Made by a program: the position numbers and the translations under genes. From contig NC_051142.1 in NCBI RefSeq assembly GCF_014839805.1, forward strand, positions 1,550,001 through 1,614,000: a stretch of 64,000 nt of DNA, in the 5' to 3' direction. Below are positions 1-20,211 of the stretch, piece after piece. The notes below the pieces were generated by a model. The model saw only the letters and a list, made by a program, of their open reading frames with translations. It was not told the DNA's origin and made no database searches. Source of the DNA: Manduca sexta. Taxonomy: Eukaryota; Arthropoda; Insecta; Lepidoptera; Sphingidae. Numbering within the stretch: the first letter of the stretch is position 1; each line of letters begins with the position of its first letter.

Positions 1-1363
1 GTTTTAATTCCCCATATCTAATTGAGTTTGTTTACCAGATCCGATCCCGGCGCGTCCGCTCCACCCAGATTCCACTTCAAACGAAATCATTCTGCAAATT
101 TTATAGTCTTACGTCTTGGAAGTATGGTGCTAGATAGTATGCGTTTTAGTCAGTCACTGTAGTGTAGCTACTAGTACTAGCTAGTAAATTCGTTCATTAT
201 AACAGAAAGATCTGGATCCTTTTTTTACAATGACAGTCAATTAGATTGTTTTAGCGTTAGTTTGACAGATGGTGGCGTGATTCCTCTATTTACACGATGG
301 TAAAGTAATGTTTATAGCCTCTCTAGATGTAAAGAACGAACGGGTCTAGTAAATTCGCCACTAGCGGTCCAGCAACTCGCCACTGACGGTCCAGCAACAA
401 GCATCGTGTAATAAACACATTACACACATGAGCAACGACTGGCAACTGACGATGTGTTTGTTTTTGAATGAAATCGATAATTAACACATCGTAAAACTCG
501 CTTTCTTCTTAGTAGAGCGCGTTTTTAGTATATTCTCCGTAAACTGTGCGGTAATATGTATATTTGGGCGATACAGGTAAATATTTCCCACTAGACATGA
601 ATTTAACATAAAATATTTCTGAAAACACTGTTAATAATCATTATTCTGTATAATGTAGGTTCTTTCCCGTTTCTGTGCCGTGAACACGGGCCTACTCTAC
701 TATTATTTAATATTGGTAAAGCTTCTCGAAATCGGCCTAATGCGTCTCCTCACTTTTAGTTTTCAACATTTTTTTAGGGGGATGCAGGTTTAATCGCGAC
801 ATTTATAATACAGAAAAGTACACATACAACTTTATGTAGATAATGTCCAAATATTGTTAGTTTTCAAAAATAATTCATGTGATGAAAATTATTATACTTT
901 AATTCAGGGTTTATTTTATGTTATTAGGCCCCAAGCCGTCTATTACACGTTACTACAAAAATCTTTCAATAAACTCAAATTACTATCCTGAATAGATTCA
1001 TTTATATTCTACTCCCCTCCTCCAGCCTCCTACGTGCCGGTCGCCGCGGTTGTAAGCCGACCGGAATGGGGTCGCACCATCGGGACGTGTTGTAACCCCG
1101 CCTCGCGGAGTTCCACACAATGTGCAAACGAACTGTTGCAACCTATGTACACGTAAATAGATCATATGGTATACTACATTTTTAACCGACTATGACAATG
1201 TGACTAGTTCTAAATCTTGATGGTGAGCGGACCGCACTCAAAATAGTACTTGGTACACTTAACAGCTAGATATTATACAAGTTAAATGGTTCGATGGCCT
1301 ATAATACTATGAACAAAACTTAACTCAATAGTAGGCAGACTGTTTCTGTAAATTGTCAGAAAA

Positions 1364-1624
1364 TGGACTGTCTCAGTGACGTAGTTGTATTGGTTGCGCG
1401 GTACGACACCGCTTTGAGGTCCTGGGTTCGAATCTCATGTCTGGCAAAATGATAATTGGGTTTTTTTACGTGATGTCTGGCCCGTAGTCTGGATGTGCCA
1501 GATATGGCGATAGGCTCGACCCCTATCACATCATGAGACGGGACACAAGCGAAAAGTGGATGCTCTGGTTGCACCTCTATCTACCCATTCAGAAATGAAA
1601 GCGTGATGTGTGTGTATGTGTGTC
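1364..1624 (+). mobile_element. tRNA-derived SINE
   Basis: The left end resembles a tRNA promoter: an A-box-like stretch around 1376-1395 and a clear B-box-like GGTCCTGGGTTCGAATC at 1418-1434. A tRNA-unrelated body follows, ending in a TG-rich tail (TGTGTGTATGTGTG). Related copies or tails occur in this window at 29341, 37225 and 63780, and possibly 5480. The ORFs through it are not genes. Confidence 0.8.
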
Positions 1625-1995
1625 AGAACTTAAATTAATTACCGTGGGTCAGGTAACAAATGAGAGCAAACAAAGCTTACATAATGCAGGCACTGTGTGT
1701 AACAATTTTGGCGTATTATGAATTACAACTTCTCTTGTTGTGTTGTGCAAGATGGTGGTAAACAGTGAATGTTATGCGTGTCTGTGTTGTGTTACTGTAC
1801 GTTTGTATTGTTATGATCTTAATGTTCGGGTAATTTGTTGGCAAAATATAATAAATTGTTGGTTAATAATTGTTCAGGTCACTTGCTCGAACTGCGTTTG
1901 GATTTTACTATGTATATTAAATATCATTACCATAAGGCAAACAAAATATGATTATCTACTCTGAAAATATTCATATTTTACTTGATAATAGGCTT

Positions 1996-2032
1996 AAGAA
2001 AATGATTTTATACTTAATAAAATCATTTTCTT
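1996..2032. repeat. Perfect 15-bp inverted repeat
   Basis: AAGAAAATGATTTTA at 1996-2010 is exactly reverse-complemented at 2018-2032, with a 7-nt loop. It may be a hairpin in an intronic transcript or the centre of a degraded palindromic element. No function can be assigned. Confidence 0.85.
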
Positions 2033-2843
2033 CTGCTTCCAAATAAATCCCCAAACCCATACAATATACATAATATATTTGATTTTATTTTTACATATTA
2101 ATTGTCACTATTAATTTGTTCTTACATAACGAAGGTAACTTGACTGAACGATATTTATAAAAACAATAAAATATTATAGTTTGTAAAATAAATAAATTCT
2201 GCAAAGGAAGACGCCACTCCTAACTGAGCTCGATCATGACAATTAGCATCAGGCTCGCACCATGCAATTCGCTTTACCGTATCGAAATTGAAACTATGCA
2301 ACTTTCATACACAGTTTTCTCTCACAAGTGAACGTAACGAATGGTCGCTTAATGCCAAAATTGGTTATTAATCATTAGCATGGACGGTAACTCTGGAGTG
2401 CTATTATTCATTATATCATTCGGATGTACTCTTAATGATTACATTAAGAGTCATGTTACGTCTTGTAATTGACGCTAATGAGATGTTACGCAATGTATTC
2501 TGCTCATTGTACTTGGTGTATGGACTAATTGTGTTTGGTTGACTTCGAATTTGTTAAAAATTATATTACAATTTATCTCGGTATTATCTAAGTTAACAAA
2601 GCATTTGAGGGCTGAATTATTGTATATTTTACGCCATAATTCAACATTTAATTTACAGTTTCCTGTTATAATCGGTGTAAAATATTAAAAGTGTTTGATA
2701 ACGTTATAAATAGTTTTGTTTTGGAAACGGAAACCGTTGCAAATTATTGTTGCTGTAACGCACGTGGCGCGCCGCCGCGCTGGACGGAAGAGATAACTGC
2801 GGTTTATGGTCCGCTGTAAAAATCAACATATCCCATAAATTAT

Positions 2844-3598
2844 TTAGTCCATTGAAATGTTACATTTTTTAGGCCTTACCTTGCGTTTTTTAGAGGACGC
2901 AATTTTATTTTTTAGAAGTGTAGGGGGGGTCAGTGTTAAGCTAAAACCAAGTTTGTGGGGTCGCCACCCTTGTCCCACGACCGCCATCTTGGTTTGAAAT
3001 GGTTTTTACGATGTATCTCTTAACCTATTTATCTGACAAAAAAAATTATAAACATTTTTTGTTGCAAATTAAATTCTCTACAACTTTGGTCCAGTAACTT
3101 TTGTCGTAGAACTATAAATAAAAAAGTTATAAGCGAAAATGTTAAGAAATTCAATGTTAAGCAATGTCCATTGCAACGTCATCAGAACGTGTGTTTATAA
3201 GGTTCATAATACGTACAACACAAACCCGCGGTTGTCGGCTTGTACGCGAATTACTTGGATCCTGAATCGCTTTGGGACAGATGAAGCAATTGCTTAACAT
3301 TTTTGCTTATAACTTTTTTATTTATACGATATACGATTTCTACGACAAAAGTTACTGGACCAAAGTTGTAGAGAATTTAATTTGCAACAAAAAATGTTTA
3401 TAATTTTTTTTTGTCAGATAAATAGTTTAAGAGATACATCGTAAAAACCATTTCAACCCAAGATGGCGGCCGTGGGACAAGGGTGGCGACCCCACAAACT
3501 TGGCTGTAGCTTTACACTGACCCCCCCCCACACTTCTAAAAAATAAAATTGCGTCCTCTAAAAAACGCAACCCCAAATGTAACTTTTCAATGGACTAA
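2844..3598. mobile_element. Foldback / long-TIR element
   Basis: Two inverted arms of about 315 bp (about 2844-3160 and 3281-3598) flank a spacer of about 120 bp. The outer ends match as TTAGTCCATTGAAA on the left and its complement on the right. Inner landmarks also mirror each other, for example the long C-run of the right arm (3520-3530) against the G-run of the left (2925-2932). There is no transposase, so this is a non-autonomous foldback or long-TIR MITE. A target-site duplication is not obvious. Confidence 0.9.
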
Positions 3599-5479
3599 TT
3601 GCCATATTCTGTGTTAATGTCCATTTGACATTACTATATAATTATTACTTAATCCATTTTATCACCGTGGTTATGTATCGGTATATATCGCTTAAAAGTC
3701 TGAAAGTTTGTGACTGCCGCATGATAAGCCGTGTCGCAAATTGCGTATAATATTCGGTTATGCTAGAGAGATGTGAAAGGATAATTAAATAGGTAAGAGA
3801 TAGTAGCAAGACAGTCTAACAGTTTAGCATTTACGTAGACCGCACTGTCTATTTCCTATCAGGTGCAGTGTTATTACCACCGAGTTAGGATAAAACGTGT
3901 CTGCTACATAACTAAAATACATAGTACAGTATACATATGGCCTCATAGGTGTCTTGACCCCACTCACAAGACAAAAAATGTTAATTTGCACATAGTTAAG
4001 ATGCTTTCCTGAATAAATGTATGGTTTATGGAAGTTAATTGTAAGGTTCTTTATGTGTGTCTGTCGGAGCGTTTCCGTGACGGGTACGGTCCGTGTAAGG
4101 GCCCTGATAGAATAAATTAAACACCAGAATCATTGCACCGTGAACGGTTATGGGCTCTTGTTCTTTTTCATTTTGATTTGATGCGATGCAACAATGTTTT
4201 TTACAGTTTAAAAATAGTACTTATCGTAGAGACATTCGGTTGAAGTAAGGAAATTAAAAAAACAAAACTAAACATGACTGACTTCGAAATTGTGGTAAAT
4301 TATAACATTACACACTTACATTGTTAAAACATAATATACTCTATAACTTTACAGGTAACTTTTTAGGGTAAAATAAGACGTGTGAATAACACTCAAAATG
4401 TAATGTTTGTTATATATTAACACAAACGCAATTTAAATTATATTTCGTGTTAATAACCCCATTTTCCTTATTGAACGTAATTAATTAATAATTATTATGG
4501 GGTAAAAAAATTCTATACGTGACCATGAAAATTGTACTACCTGGATGCTTGCGTGACATACAGACATCGTTACGTTTCCCTGTAAAAGTAATAGAATTGG
4601 AAACATGTGCGTTGTTTCCCTTTGGGCGATAAAATGAGTAGATAAAGGAACGTTTGTTGGTAGGTTTGTGTGTCCGACGGTCGAAATAAGGGAGTAGTAA
4701 ATGGATATTCAGGAAGTAGGACTACTATCACTTCAGTTCTGCGAAAAATCTGTCCAAAACTAGCTTTTCGACAATAGAACATTGTTTAAAAATTTTGTAA
4801 CGATATTTATTAGCCCTCAACTTCATGATACGTAAAACTAAAAGAAAATTTTGTTTATATTCAATTTACGGAGGAAAAGTAATTTCACTCATATTATAAC
4901 TAAATATTTCCGTTTTCTCGGAGATGGCATACATATTTTTTATAATATAAAAACCTATCCTCCTCTCCCTAGATCAGCACTGAGTTCTATAATATAATTA
5001 CATTTGTATATCATATTTGTTTAGTTACACATTCTTACCTCATTGTTTCTCCCCCAACAATACTACCCAAAAGACAATAGAGCCTTGAACCACTTATCTA
5101 AATCGTTGAGGTGGTGTTTACCCTTATCACTTGTTACGAACGGCGGAAATGCGTGCCGACCACTGCTGCCTGCCGTCCAACGGTGACCGCTCGGCCGACA
5201 TTACGAGATTAACAAATTGCGATTTCAAATTGTTCGGAACACGCGAGTACATCGGCCTGGGGACGGATGTTTTGTTTTTATCGGATACCATTCGTTACAT
5301 TGTTTGAGGATTCAATTCGTCTTACTGTTGTAGCGTTTAGGCGGTGAAACAGACGCAAGCTTGGTTTATGTGGGGTGGATAAAAGGTGGTTTGTGTGCTC
5401 TGATTTGGTGGAAATTGGAGCCAGTGTGATCACTGGGCTTTGCGAGACGAAATATCTGATGTCCCAGGTAATAATGCGA

Positions 5480-5590
5480 TGCATTAAACAGTGCTTTATA
5501 TATAAGAATTGTGAATGATGTAAAAGTGGCTTGTGGATGCTCTATTTGCATCTCTGCTTAAATATCCAAGAGGGAGACAGGGCAGGCGTA
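5480..5590 (+). repeat. Degenerate SINE tail
   Basis: The string with AAAAGTGGCTTGTGGATGCT near 5520 resembles the body of the SINE at 1364 (around 1552-1575). The promoter part is not recognisable. This is an old copy or a related family. Confidence 0.45.
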
Positions 5591-6179
5591 AGAAATCATA
5601 ATAATTAGAGCCGGTAACCTTGCGGGTGAATGCATTTGCATATTTAATAAAAAAAAAATAGCTCTTAACCTCCAAGAAAATGACTTTCGGATGATTGTCT
5701 GCAATTTTGCCAGAGGTCATGCAACATTGCCAGTTGCCACACCAGACCATCCCAATCTCTTTTAATGTAATCAATAACATTGTTGCGTGTGATGACACTC
5801 TTAGTTCCACTGTTGCAAACTTCGGAAAATATACGATATTTTGAAATACATATCGAAAGTATTTTAATATATTGGCCACAATATTACAACACCTAAGATC
5901 GAAATAATTTTAAAACGTTGCATTATTTAGCAATCGTATATATTTACATTATTAAAGTAAAAGTTATATACGAAGTAGAGCACCGGGGCATCCCAGGTTA
6001 GACTAAGTTTGTAGAACAAAATCTTTTCTAACAAGAAAACTAAGAAATTAATGTATCAGCAAGACAGGAATTAATATAGGATACTTTTTTTATGAGTTTA
6101 TTTGTAAGCCATGATCATATGAAATAAGCATGTTACTTTGCCAGGTACAAATTTCAATCACAGTAAACATATGTGATTT

Positions 6180-6435
6180 TCCCCGACTCAGACAATTGTT
6201 GATTAGAAACTGCTACCATTAGACCACTAATCACCCAACTCCGAACTCGACTCACGTATCTCGGAATTCCGCCCTATTCACGGCAAATACCATGCCCACC
6301 CAGCAGACTCCGAGTTGTGAACACGTGGCAGTACGAATTAGTACCAATTCAACAGTCCTAGTGCACGTGTGCCTCGCTCGTCGGCTTGCTGGGGCGGAGT
6401 CAACAATATGTTGAAGGGCCCACGACCGGATCTTT
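6180..6435 (-). repeat. Possible tRNA-like repeat
   Basis: Read on the minus strand, about 6210-6235 gives a tRNA-A-box-like string (GTGGTCTAATGGTAGCAG), and the GC-richer body is unlike its surroundings. The boundaries are uncertain and no second copy was found in the window. Confidence 0.35.
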
Positions 6436-7872
6436 CACATTTTCTAATCATATCACATAGTATCAGTCACGATTTAGAATTCAAGATAATTATTAATGTT
6501 TCTATTCAACAAAATCAATATATTTAACAATTTTATAATCCTTTCAATGTACACTTACCTGAGTAACTAATTAACAACAAAAAAATCGTAAATCAATTTA
6601 ATTATTTTTTAAAGGTACATTGCATTACGTTAAATTACTGTTCATTCGCTAATGTACAGCAGTTACCTGTCAAACGTGTTTAGGAAATCATTATTAGGGC
6701 CTTTTCGTTTTTAATTAGCCGGTGGTTAACATTTTCGGTGTAATGCAATTTCCCCTCCGCACTATTTCCTGAATCCGGCTCAGCATTTGCGCAATAGGAA
6801 GGCACGCGAGACAATTTAGACTACTCATTCAATCAGTCTTAGTAACGGGGCCTTACAGAAGTAAATGACACCGCACAATCAGCTACGTCTATTATTGGTT
6901 GTCGCTAGTCTGGATACAGGACAATTTAACATATTATTTACGAGCTTTTGCTTGTAGCTACTTACGTAAAATATTTTCAGAATTAAAATTAATAACACCA
7001 AAATTTTGTGTAGCTCATTTTACTTTGTACTGTATACAATTCTATTAATGAAAGAATTTTAAAATGTTTATAGTACCTTTATACGGCTTTTTTTTTCTGT
7101 ATTAGTTTGTAATATTTACTAATTATAAGGAACTATTCATTATAGAGCTGTGACAATTGTGGTCACGGTTAGAATAATACCTATTAAAACTGTGTGTGTT
7201 GGACTGAAGTGACATAAAATTTACACGTTTCAACCTCTCGTGCTGTGTCCCATGCAGTCAGTATTCCTTTTTTATGCAAGGAGGTATTTTTATTCGTTAG
7301 TACATAAAACTATGTTATAATTGGGTTTTGCATTTTATTTTGTATAAGAGACCTACTGTTTTAATTCCTTAATACCTTCCATTTATTCAGCATGCCTAGA
7401 TCGGTACTCTAATTTATTTAAGCAATTACCGTGGTGTAGTGCTGCCAAAGGAGCATGTCCCTCCTCCCGCTGCTCCCGAGTACTAACTGCCTCCACTTAA
7501 CTGTCGGCCGCGCTGGTTAATGGCACCAGAGCACGCCGCGGCCTCAAGTCTGTCTAGCCGCGTCGCCATAGTAGATATAAACAGTGATGCAAGTTTGTTG
7601 TGTAGGTGGGCTGCAATGTGTTAGGAGATACTACTACTACATTTGCGTAGCTACAGATTTTCTAAATTGGGGAGTTTATGAGCTGGCAAGAGCAGAAAAA
7701 GTTCGCCGAATTCAATGAAAGTCTTTCTCCATGCGAGGCCTCTGGAAGCGATTTTGCTAGCGTAGGCCTTTGCCTAAACGTTGCAAGGATGGTCGCCCGC
7801 TTTTGTTCCCCCTTAGCTATGCACATGTAGAAAAAACGAACCAACTATGAAAATAACTACTAAAAAAAAATA

Positions 7873-7907
7873 TTTTCACGCGAATAGACACACGGTTCGC
7901 GTGAAAA
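7873..7907. repeat. 12-bp perfect hairpin
   Basis: TTTTCACGCGAA and its exact complement TTCGCGTGAAAA flank an 11-nt loop. The A-runs and CTACTA/TAGTA flanks extend the symmetry imperfectly, suggesting the core of a small palindromic element. Confidence 0.75.
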
Positions 7908-9829
7908 AAAAATTCGTAGTAAAAAAGTAATATGACAATGTTGAACCTGTGGGATTTTTCTCGGGATAAAAATAGCTGTTAATATTATGTTATTCCGATG
8001 TGACAAATTGCATCTAAATATTATGTGCAGCGGTTTTTGTATTTATTTTCAGACATCTTTACAAACTTTCGAATTTGTAATATCAGTACGATTTGTAAGA
8101 AATAAAAATATATAGCTCAAAAGTTATATTAACCTTACTATATGTATTGTATAGTATTAAAATTATGTGTATTTTATTAATTCATGTTGACATTATATAA
8201 TACTTTTAGTCTTGTAACATAAACAAACCACAGAAAAAACTCGTTTTGCCATACTGTTAAGAATAATTGCAACTGTTGGAGCCTCTCATAAATGTTCCCA
8301 GAGGAGGAAATGAAAAATGCGCTGTTTGTGCATTGGAAGCGGAGTTGTTCGTTTTAAAGCGAGCGCAGCGCCCGCTCGGAGAGCCGGAAGCACCCTGTCC
8401 ACCCCCGCCACTGCACGGCGCCGTTATGTTTATTGTCTGTTATAATTTACGAGTTGTATATCCAGGAAATTTATGAAACGAAACATAATATATATAGTAT
8501 AACTCGTAGTTAAGCAATGTTATCAAAAATCGAGTTTTCATAATTTATTTTGAGCCCTTTCCACGGAAATGTTTCGTCTCGAAAATGCGTCGTCGCTTTT
8601 TAACCAAAGATACAAATAATATTCAACTACTTTCATTAGTACTCGTACATCCTTAAACCGACGAAGCGGGATACGTATTTAAAAGAATTTATGCTCTTAT
8701 GTAAAATGCAGCCGGCCCGCGCGGCATTCTCTCACAATGCCGCCTTCGAGAGAGGCACAATCCATTAGCCGCGCTGTCTGCCGAGGCGGCAAGCGGCATG
8801 GCATGGCGAGCCAAATGGCCTGCACCCTCGCGTTGCTCTTACAGCTTGCAATACCTCTGTAGCACTAGTACTGTATCGCTCTCGCTCACGAAACAATCCT
8901 TTTAAGCTCTTTACGAAGGAAATGTTATCATTGCGTCTGTGACGTGATTCTCTAGTAAATCGAGTTACGTGATAGTTTTACATTTTATGGAAATGAAAAC
9001 GGGATCTTCGGTACTGTTTAGTATTTAACCCTATGGTTAGTGTAGGATGTTAGCCGCGAATAAGCTACGACAAAATGTAAAAAAATTGTTATTTGTCATC
9101 TACTATTTGCTATGATTTAAGAATCATTAGAATTTATGTTTAGTAAATAAAACGCAGAAACACACTTAAAAAGAATTTTGCAATTATGTCTATAGCAAAA
9201 GCTTTTTTATATATCTTATAAAACATAAGACTATCCGGATTTAGTTCATAGACGCCTTAGCTTACTTTAGATTTGAAATAGTTATGTAAAAAATGTTTAA
9301 TTTAACCCAGCTTTATTCGCCAAAATGTATATCTTTCATACTAAATAATATAACGTTAGGTAAAGCAAGCCGCTCGCGCCGCGCCGCCGCCGCGCTGTGA
9401 CAGCGAGTGCCGTCATTTAATCTGATTGTGTGCTCGGTGACGCGATTCGAAACTCTTTTCGTGTTTTATGGCTCCACACTCGGCTGCTTGCTGAATCGCA
9501 ACACACACATTTTGCTAAAATTCTGTTAAAACGATTCGAAATAAACTTTGCTTTTATTAAACAAAAGTTGCTACATTTTGCATTTCCCTTTCTGGTGTTC
9601 GTGTGGCCAGTGTTGACACTGCCTGCCTCCCTGTTGACTTGTTTTTACATCTCTTGGTTTTGAGCACCTTAGAAAAACGTTTTTGAATAGTTAGTTAAAG
9701 GCATTACGGAATATAGAAATGCTTACCGGGTCCCTGGGATGGGCCCACACAACTCGCACGGGTTACGTCTGCGATTATGATAAATGTTGTGTGTAAGTGT
9801 TATGTAACGCGAGTATTATTTTGTTCCAG

Positions 9830-17653
<7,824 letters not shown>

Positions 17654-18080
17654 CCAACGGCGTGAGAGTGCGGCGACGCGAGGCCGAGCGACGAGTGACG
17701 CCCACACACGCGCATACGCACGCGACCACCGCCGCCAGTGTCCACAGTACAAACGACTTCATCCTGCATACTGCTTCCCGGACCGGTGCGGTGCAGTGCC
17801 GCGAATTCATCGACCATGCCGACGCAATGTTACCTAACAGCTACAAGAAACTTTTAACTGTAAAGTTGACGTTAAAGATTGACACTATTCGAGATTTAAA
17901 ATTAAAAAAAATGATTTCCCGCCACATAGCTAAATAAAAAAAAATGAATACATAATTATCAGTTAATGGTTGTTAAAAATGACAGTAACAAAAGTTCCTT
18001 GTAACTGACCGTTTGTGATGAAGCTCTCTCGTGACCTGCATGATGCGTGCGGTGCGTGTGCGGCGTGGTGCATGCGGCGT

Positions 18081-18115
18081 GCTGCGTGCTGCGTGCTGCG
18101 TGCTGCGTGCTGCGT
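18081..18115 (+). repeat. Five exact tandem copies of a 7-mer
   Basis: GCTGCGT is repeated five times in a row, flanked by degenerate copies (18050-18125) with GCGGCGTG. It lies in the 3' UTR of the FAM102 gene. Confidence 0.95.
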
Positions 18116-19403
18116 GACGCGTGCGGCGCGCGATTAGTCTGTATTGTTATTTATTGTAGCTTGGTGTGCGAGGCGGAGCGACGAGGACAGTATTAACGTG
18201 AGATTCGCAGAATACCTGAGTGATACCTGAGCCGAGGCGCGCCTCGAACTGTTAGCTTTTACATGTCCCGCTGCGGATGTCGACACAATGCATATTTATT
18301 TCTTCTAAATGTAACATAAATTATGCCATAAAACTGATTGTTTTACAATGTATAACTAAATAATGTTGATTATTATTACGATTGTACGGCGGGGCCGCGG
18401 GCCGTGTCCGCGCGGGGACCGCCTTTTGTATGATTTTACAATATTTTTATTTTGTTTTAAATATAAGTAGGCTCTTTATATTTTCAATGAACGACGACCT
18501 ACGCGACGACTGAATGTTCCTATATATTGAGTAGCGTCCGCGCTTCCTCCACTTCACTTCGATTCCAGTTGTAACTTCCCTGTAGACGCAATTTAGAAAA
18601 CATTGTCGTTGTGATGTTTTGTATAATTGCGCCGTCCGTGTGGTGTCGCGAGTGCTCACGACATGGTGCTAGCTGAGTGAAGGGACTCTCAGCACTCGGC
18701 ACGTACTCCCGATCCCTCCAGTCCCGCTGGTGCCAAACAGGCGGTGCGCCACCTCGCGCGGGACTCGTTAGTTAGTTGTTCTACAGTGCGAGGAGGTAAA
18801 TCTAAGTCATTCCTTTGCGTAGCTTGAGCGCGTGGCTTGCCGTTGATAGTGTTTATCGCGTTCGAGATTAATTTATAGGATATGTCTAGTGACCTAGTGC
18901 TCTAGTACTCCCTCGTTGTGCAGTGTGCAGTCGACAACTGAACTGCTAGCTGAACAAGGAAGACGCTTGCGAGTATTCCACAAGTCTTCCAACAATTATT
19001 GTTATTTATTTTTTTATACCGTAGAATGTTGTATTGACAAAAATAATGATTAGTTTAAAATCGATGTTAGCAAGTCGTGGCGACTCGCTCATTTGTTTGA
19101 TTCCGAACGTTTCGCGTCACATATCCTATATTTAATTTAGAACGAGAAGGTGCGTGATGTTGCGTTTGATGAACGAGTACCGACTCTGCCTCCCGGAGAC
19201 GTCTCCAGGGTTACGTTATAGTGAATGTTTATTTAATGGGATACTTCGCGAAACACAGAGTTGATTGTCAAACGCATGGTCACGCGTTATATTATTAATA
19301 TATTACCAATAGAGGCGCATGGGTGCGAGGTGTCGGGCCGCAGCCGGCCCGGGGCATGCGTTGTTATTGTATATGTCTTACATCCTGTACATAACAGTAT
19401 TTG

Positions 19404-19409
19404 AATAAA
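19404..19409 (+). terminator. Poly(A) signal of the FAM102 gene
   Basis: AATAAA downstream of the last exon, followed within 30 nt by a T-rich stretch. Chosen because no exon or competing gene lies between 17653 and here; an earlier AATAAA at about 17934 could serve a short UTR. Confidence 0.6.
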
Positions 19410-20144
19410 GGACGTGTTTAAAAATATATTTACTTGTCTCATTTCCACTAAGCAATCCCTCGATAATATTAATATAATGGTATTTAGTATTAGATATTAT
19501 GATAAATCTTGCTAAATGTATTTGCCAACCTTTTACTAGATTAAGGAAGATATTATATATTTATAAATAACAAAAAATACTGCAAAATATGTGTTAATGC
19601 TATAGATTGCATTCACATGTTGGGGTGTGTAGTGTCTGCGAGTAAACATACTCCAGTCGTCATGACAACGCAATGCTTATTCAACTGTCAAAAATACAGT
19701 ATGTTTTGTTTGTATTTATGTATAATTACTCCATGTATCCAAGCCATTATCCAGCCTTTCAAATATATTTTTAAAGTTATTTTTATCACACCGCACACTA
19801 CGCACACCTGTGCGTAGTGCGAACGGGCCAGCTTTAGTTCATCGATAAGTATATACAAAGAAGTGTGAAAGGAGGGAGAAGGTAAGGTAAGGTAAGGAAG
19901 TTACGACACATAATGACTTATTTAGACTATTGGCGAAAATTTGACCTATTACACGATTTAGAATTAGGAATAAGTATATAATGAAAGGTGATAAGTACCT
20001 AATAGTACTTTTATATTACTTAAAATATGAAATAATTTAAAAATTGAAACATTGAAATTGAAATGTATAATGTTAATAATCTATATGTTGATATTTGTAC
20101 GCTACTGCCGCGGCGAAACATGATGTCTCTATTATAATTATGTA

Positions 20145-20211
20145 ACATCTTGCATACCTGTGTATGTATACTCATGTTCTTTTACAAATAAATTATCTTA
20201 TCTTATCTTAC
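20145..20211 (+). repeat. LINE-like 3' tail with (TTATC)n
   Basis: TTTACAAATAAATTATCTTA continuing as TCTTATCTTA: a poly-A-signal-like motif followed by a short pentamer repeat, a common 3' end of lepidopteran non-LTR elements. The body is not recognisable. Confidence 0.5.

Larger units (their letters stand above)
1..9829. other. Non-coding stretch, probably upstream intron/flank of the FAM102 gene
   Basis: No exon can be supported here on either strand. Exon 2 of the FAM102 gene begins at 9830 in split-codon phase, so its N-terminal exon must lie further left; I searched by eye for the family's Met-Lys-rich N-terminus and did not find it. The stretch is AT-rich with a few GC-rich islands (about 7440-7570, 8340-8420, 8700-8840, 9365-9415) that could be regulatory but have no readable signal. 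It contains a SINE, a foldback element and two short hairpins, listed separately. Confidence 0.6.
17654..19430 (+). other. FAM102 3' UTR
   Basis: No conserved coding frame is seen. Contains a GC-rich heptamer repeat (18081-18115). The poly(A) signal AATAAA at 19404-19409 is followed by a T/GT-rich stretch. The UTR end is inferred. Confidence 0.65.

Noticed and set aside
5496..5879. Minus-strand ORF of 127 codons
   Set aside because: Overlaps a degenerate SINE tail and has no domain-like pattern.
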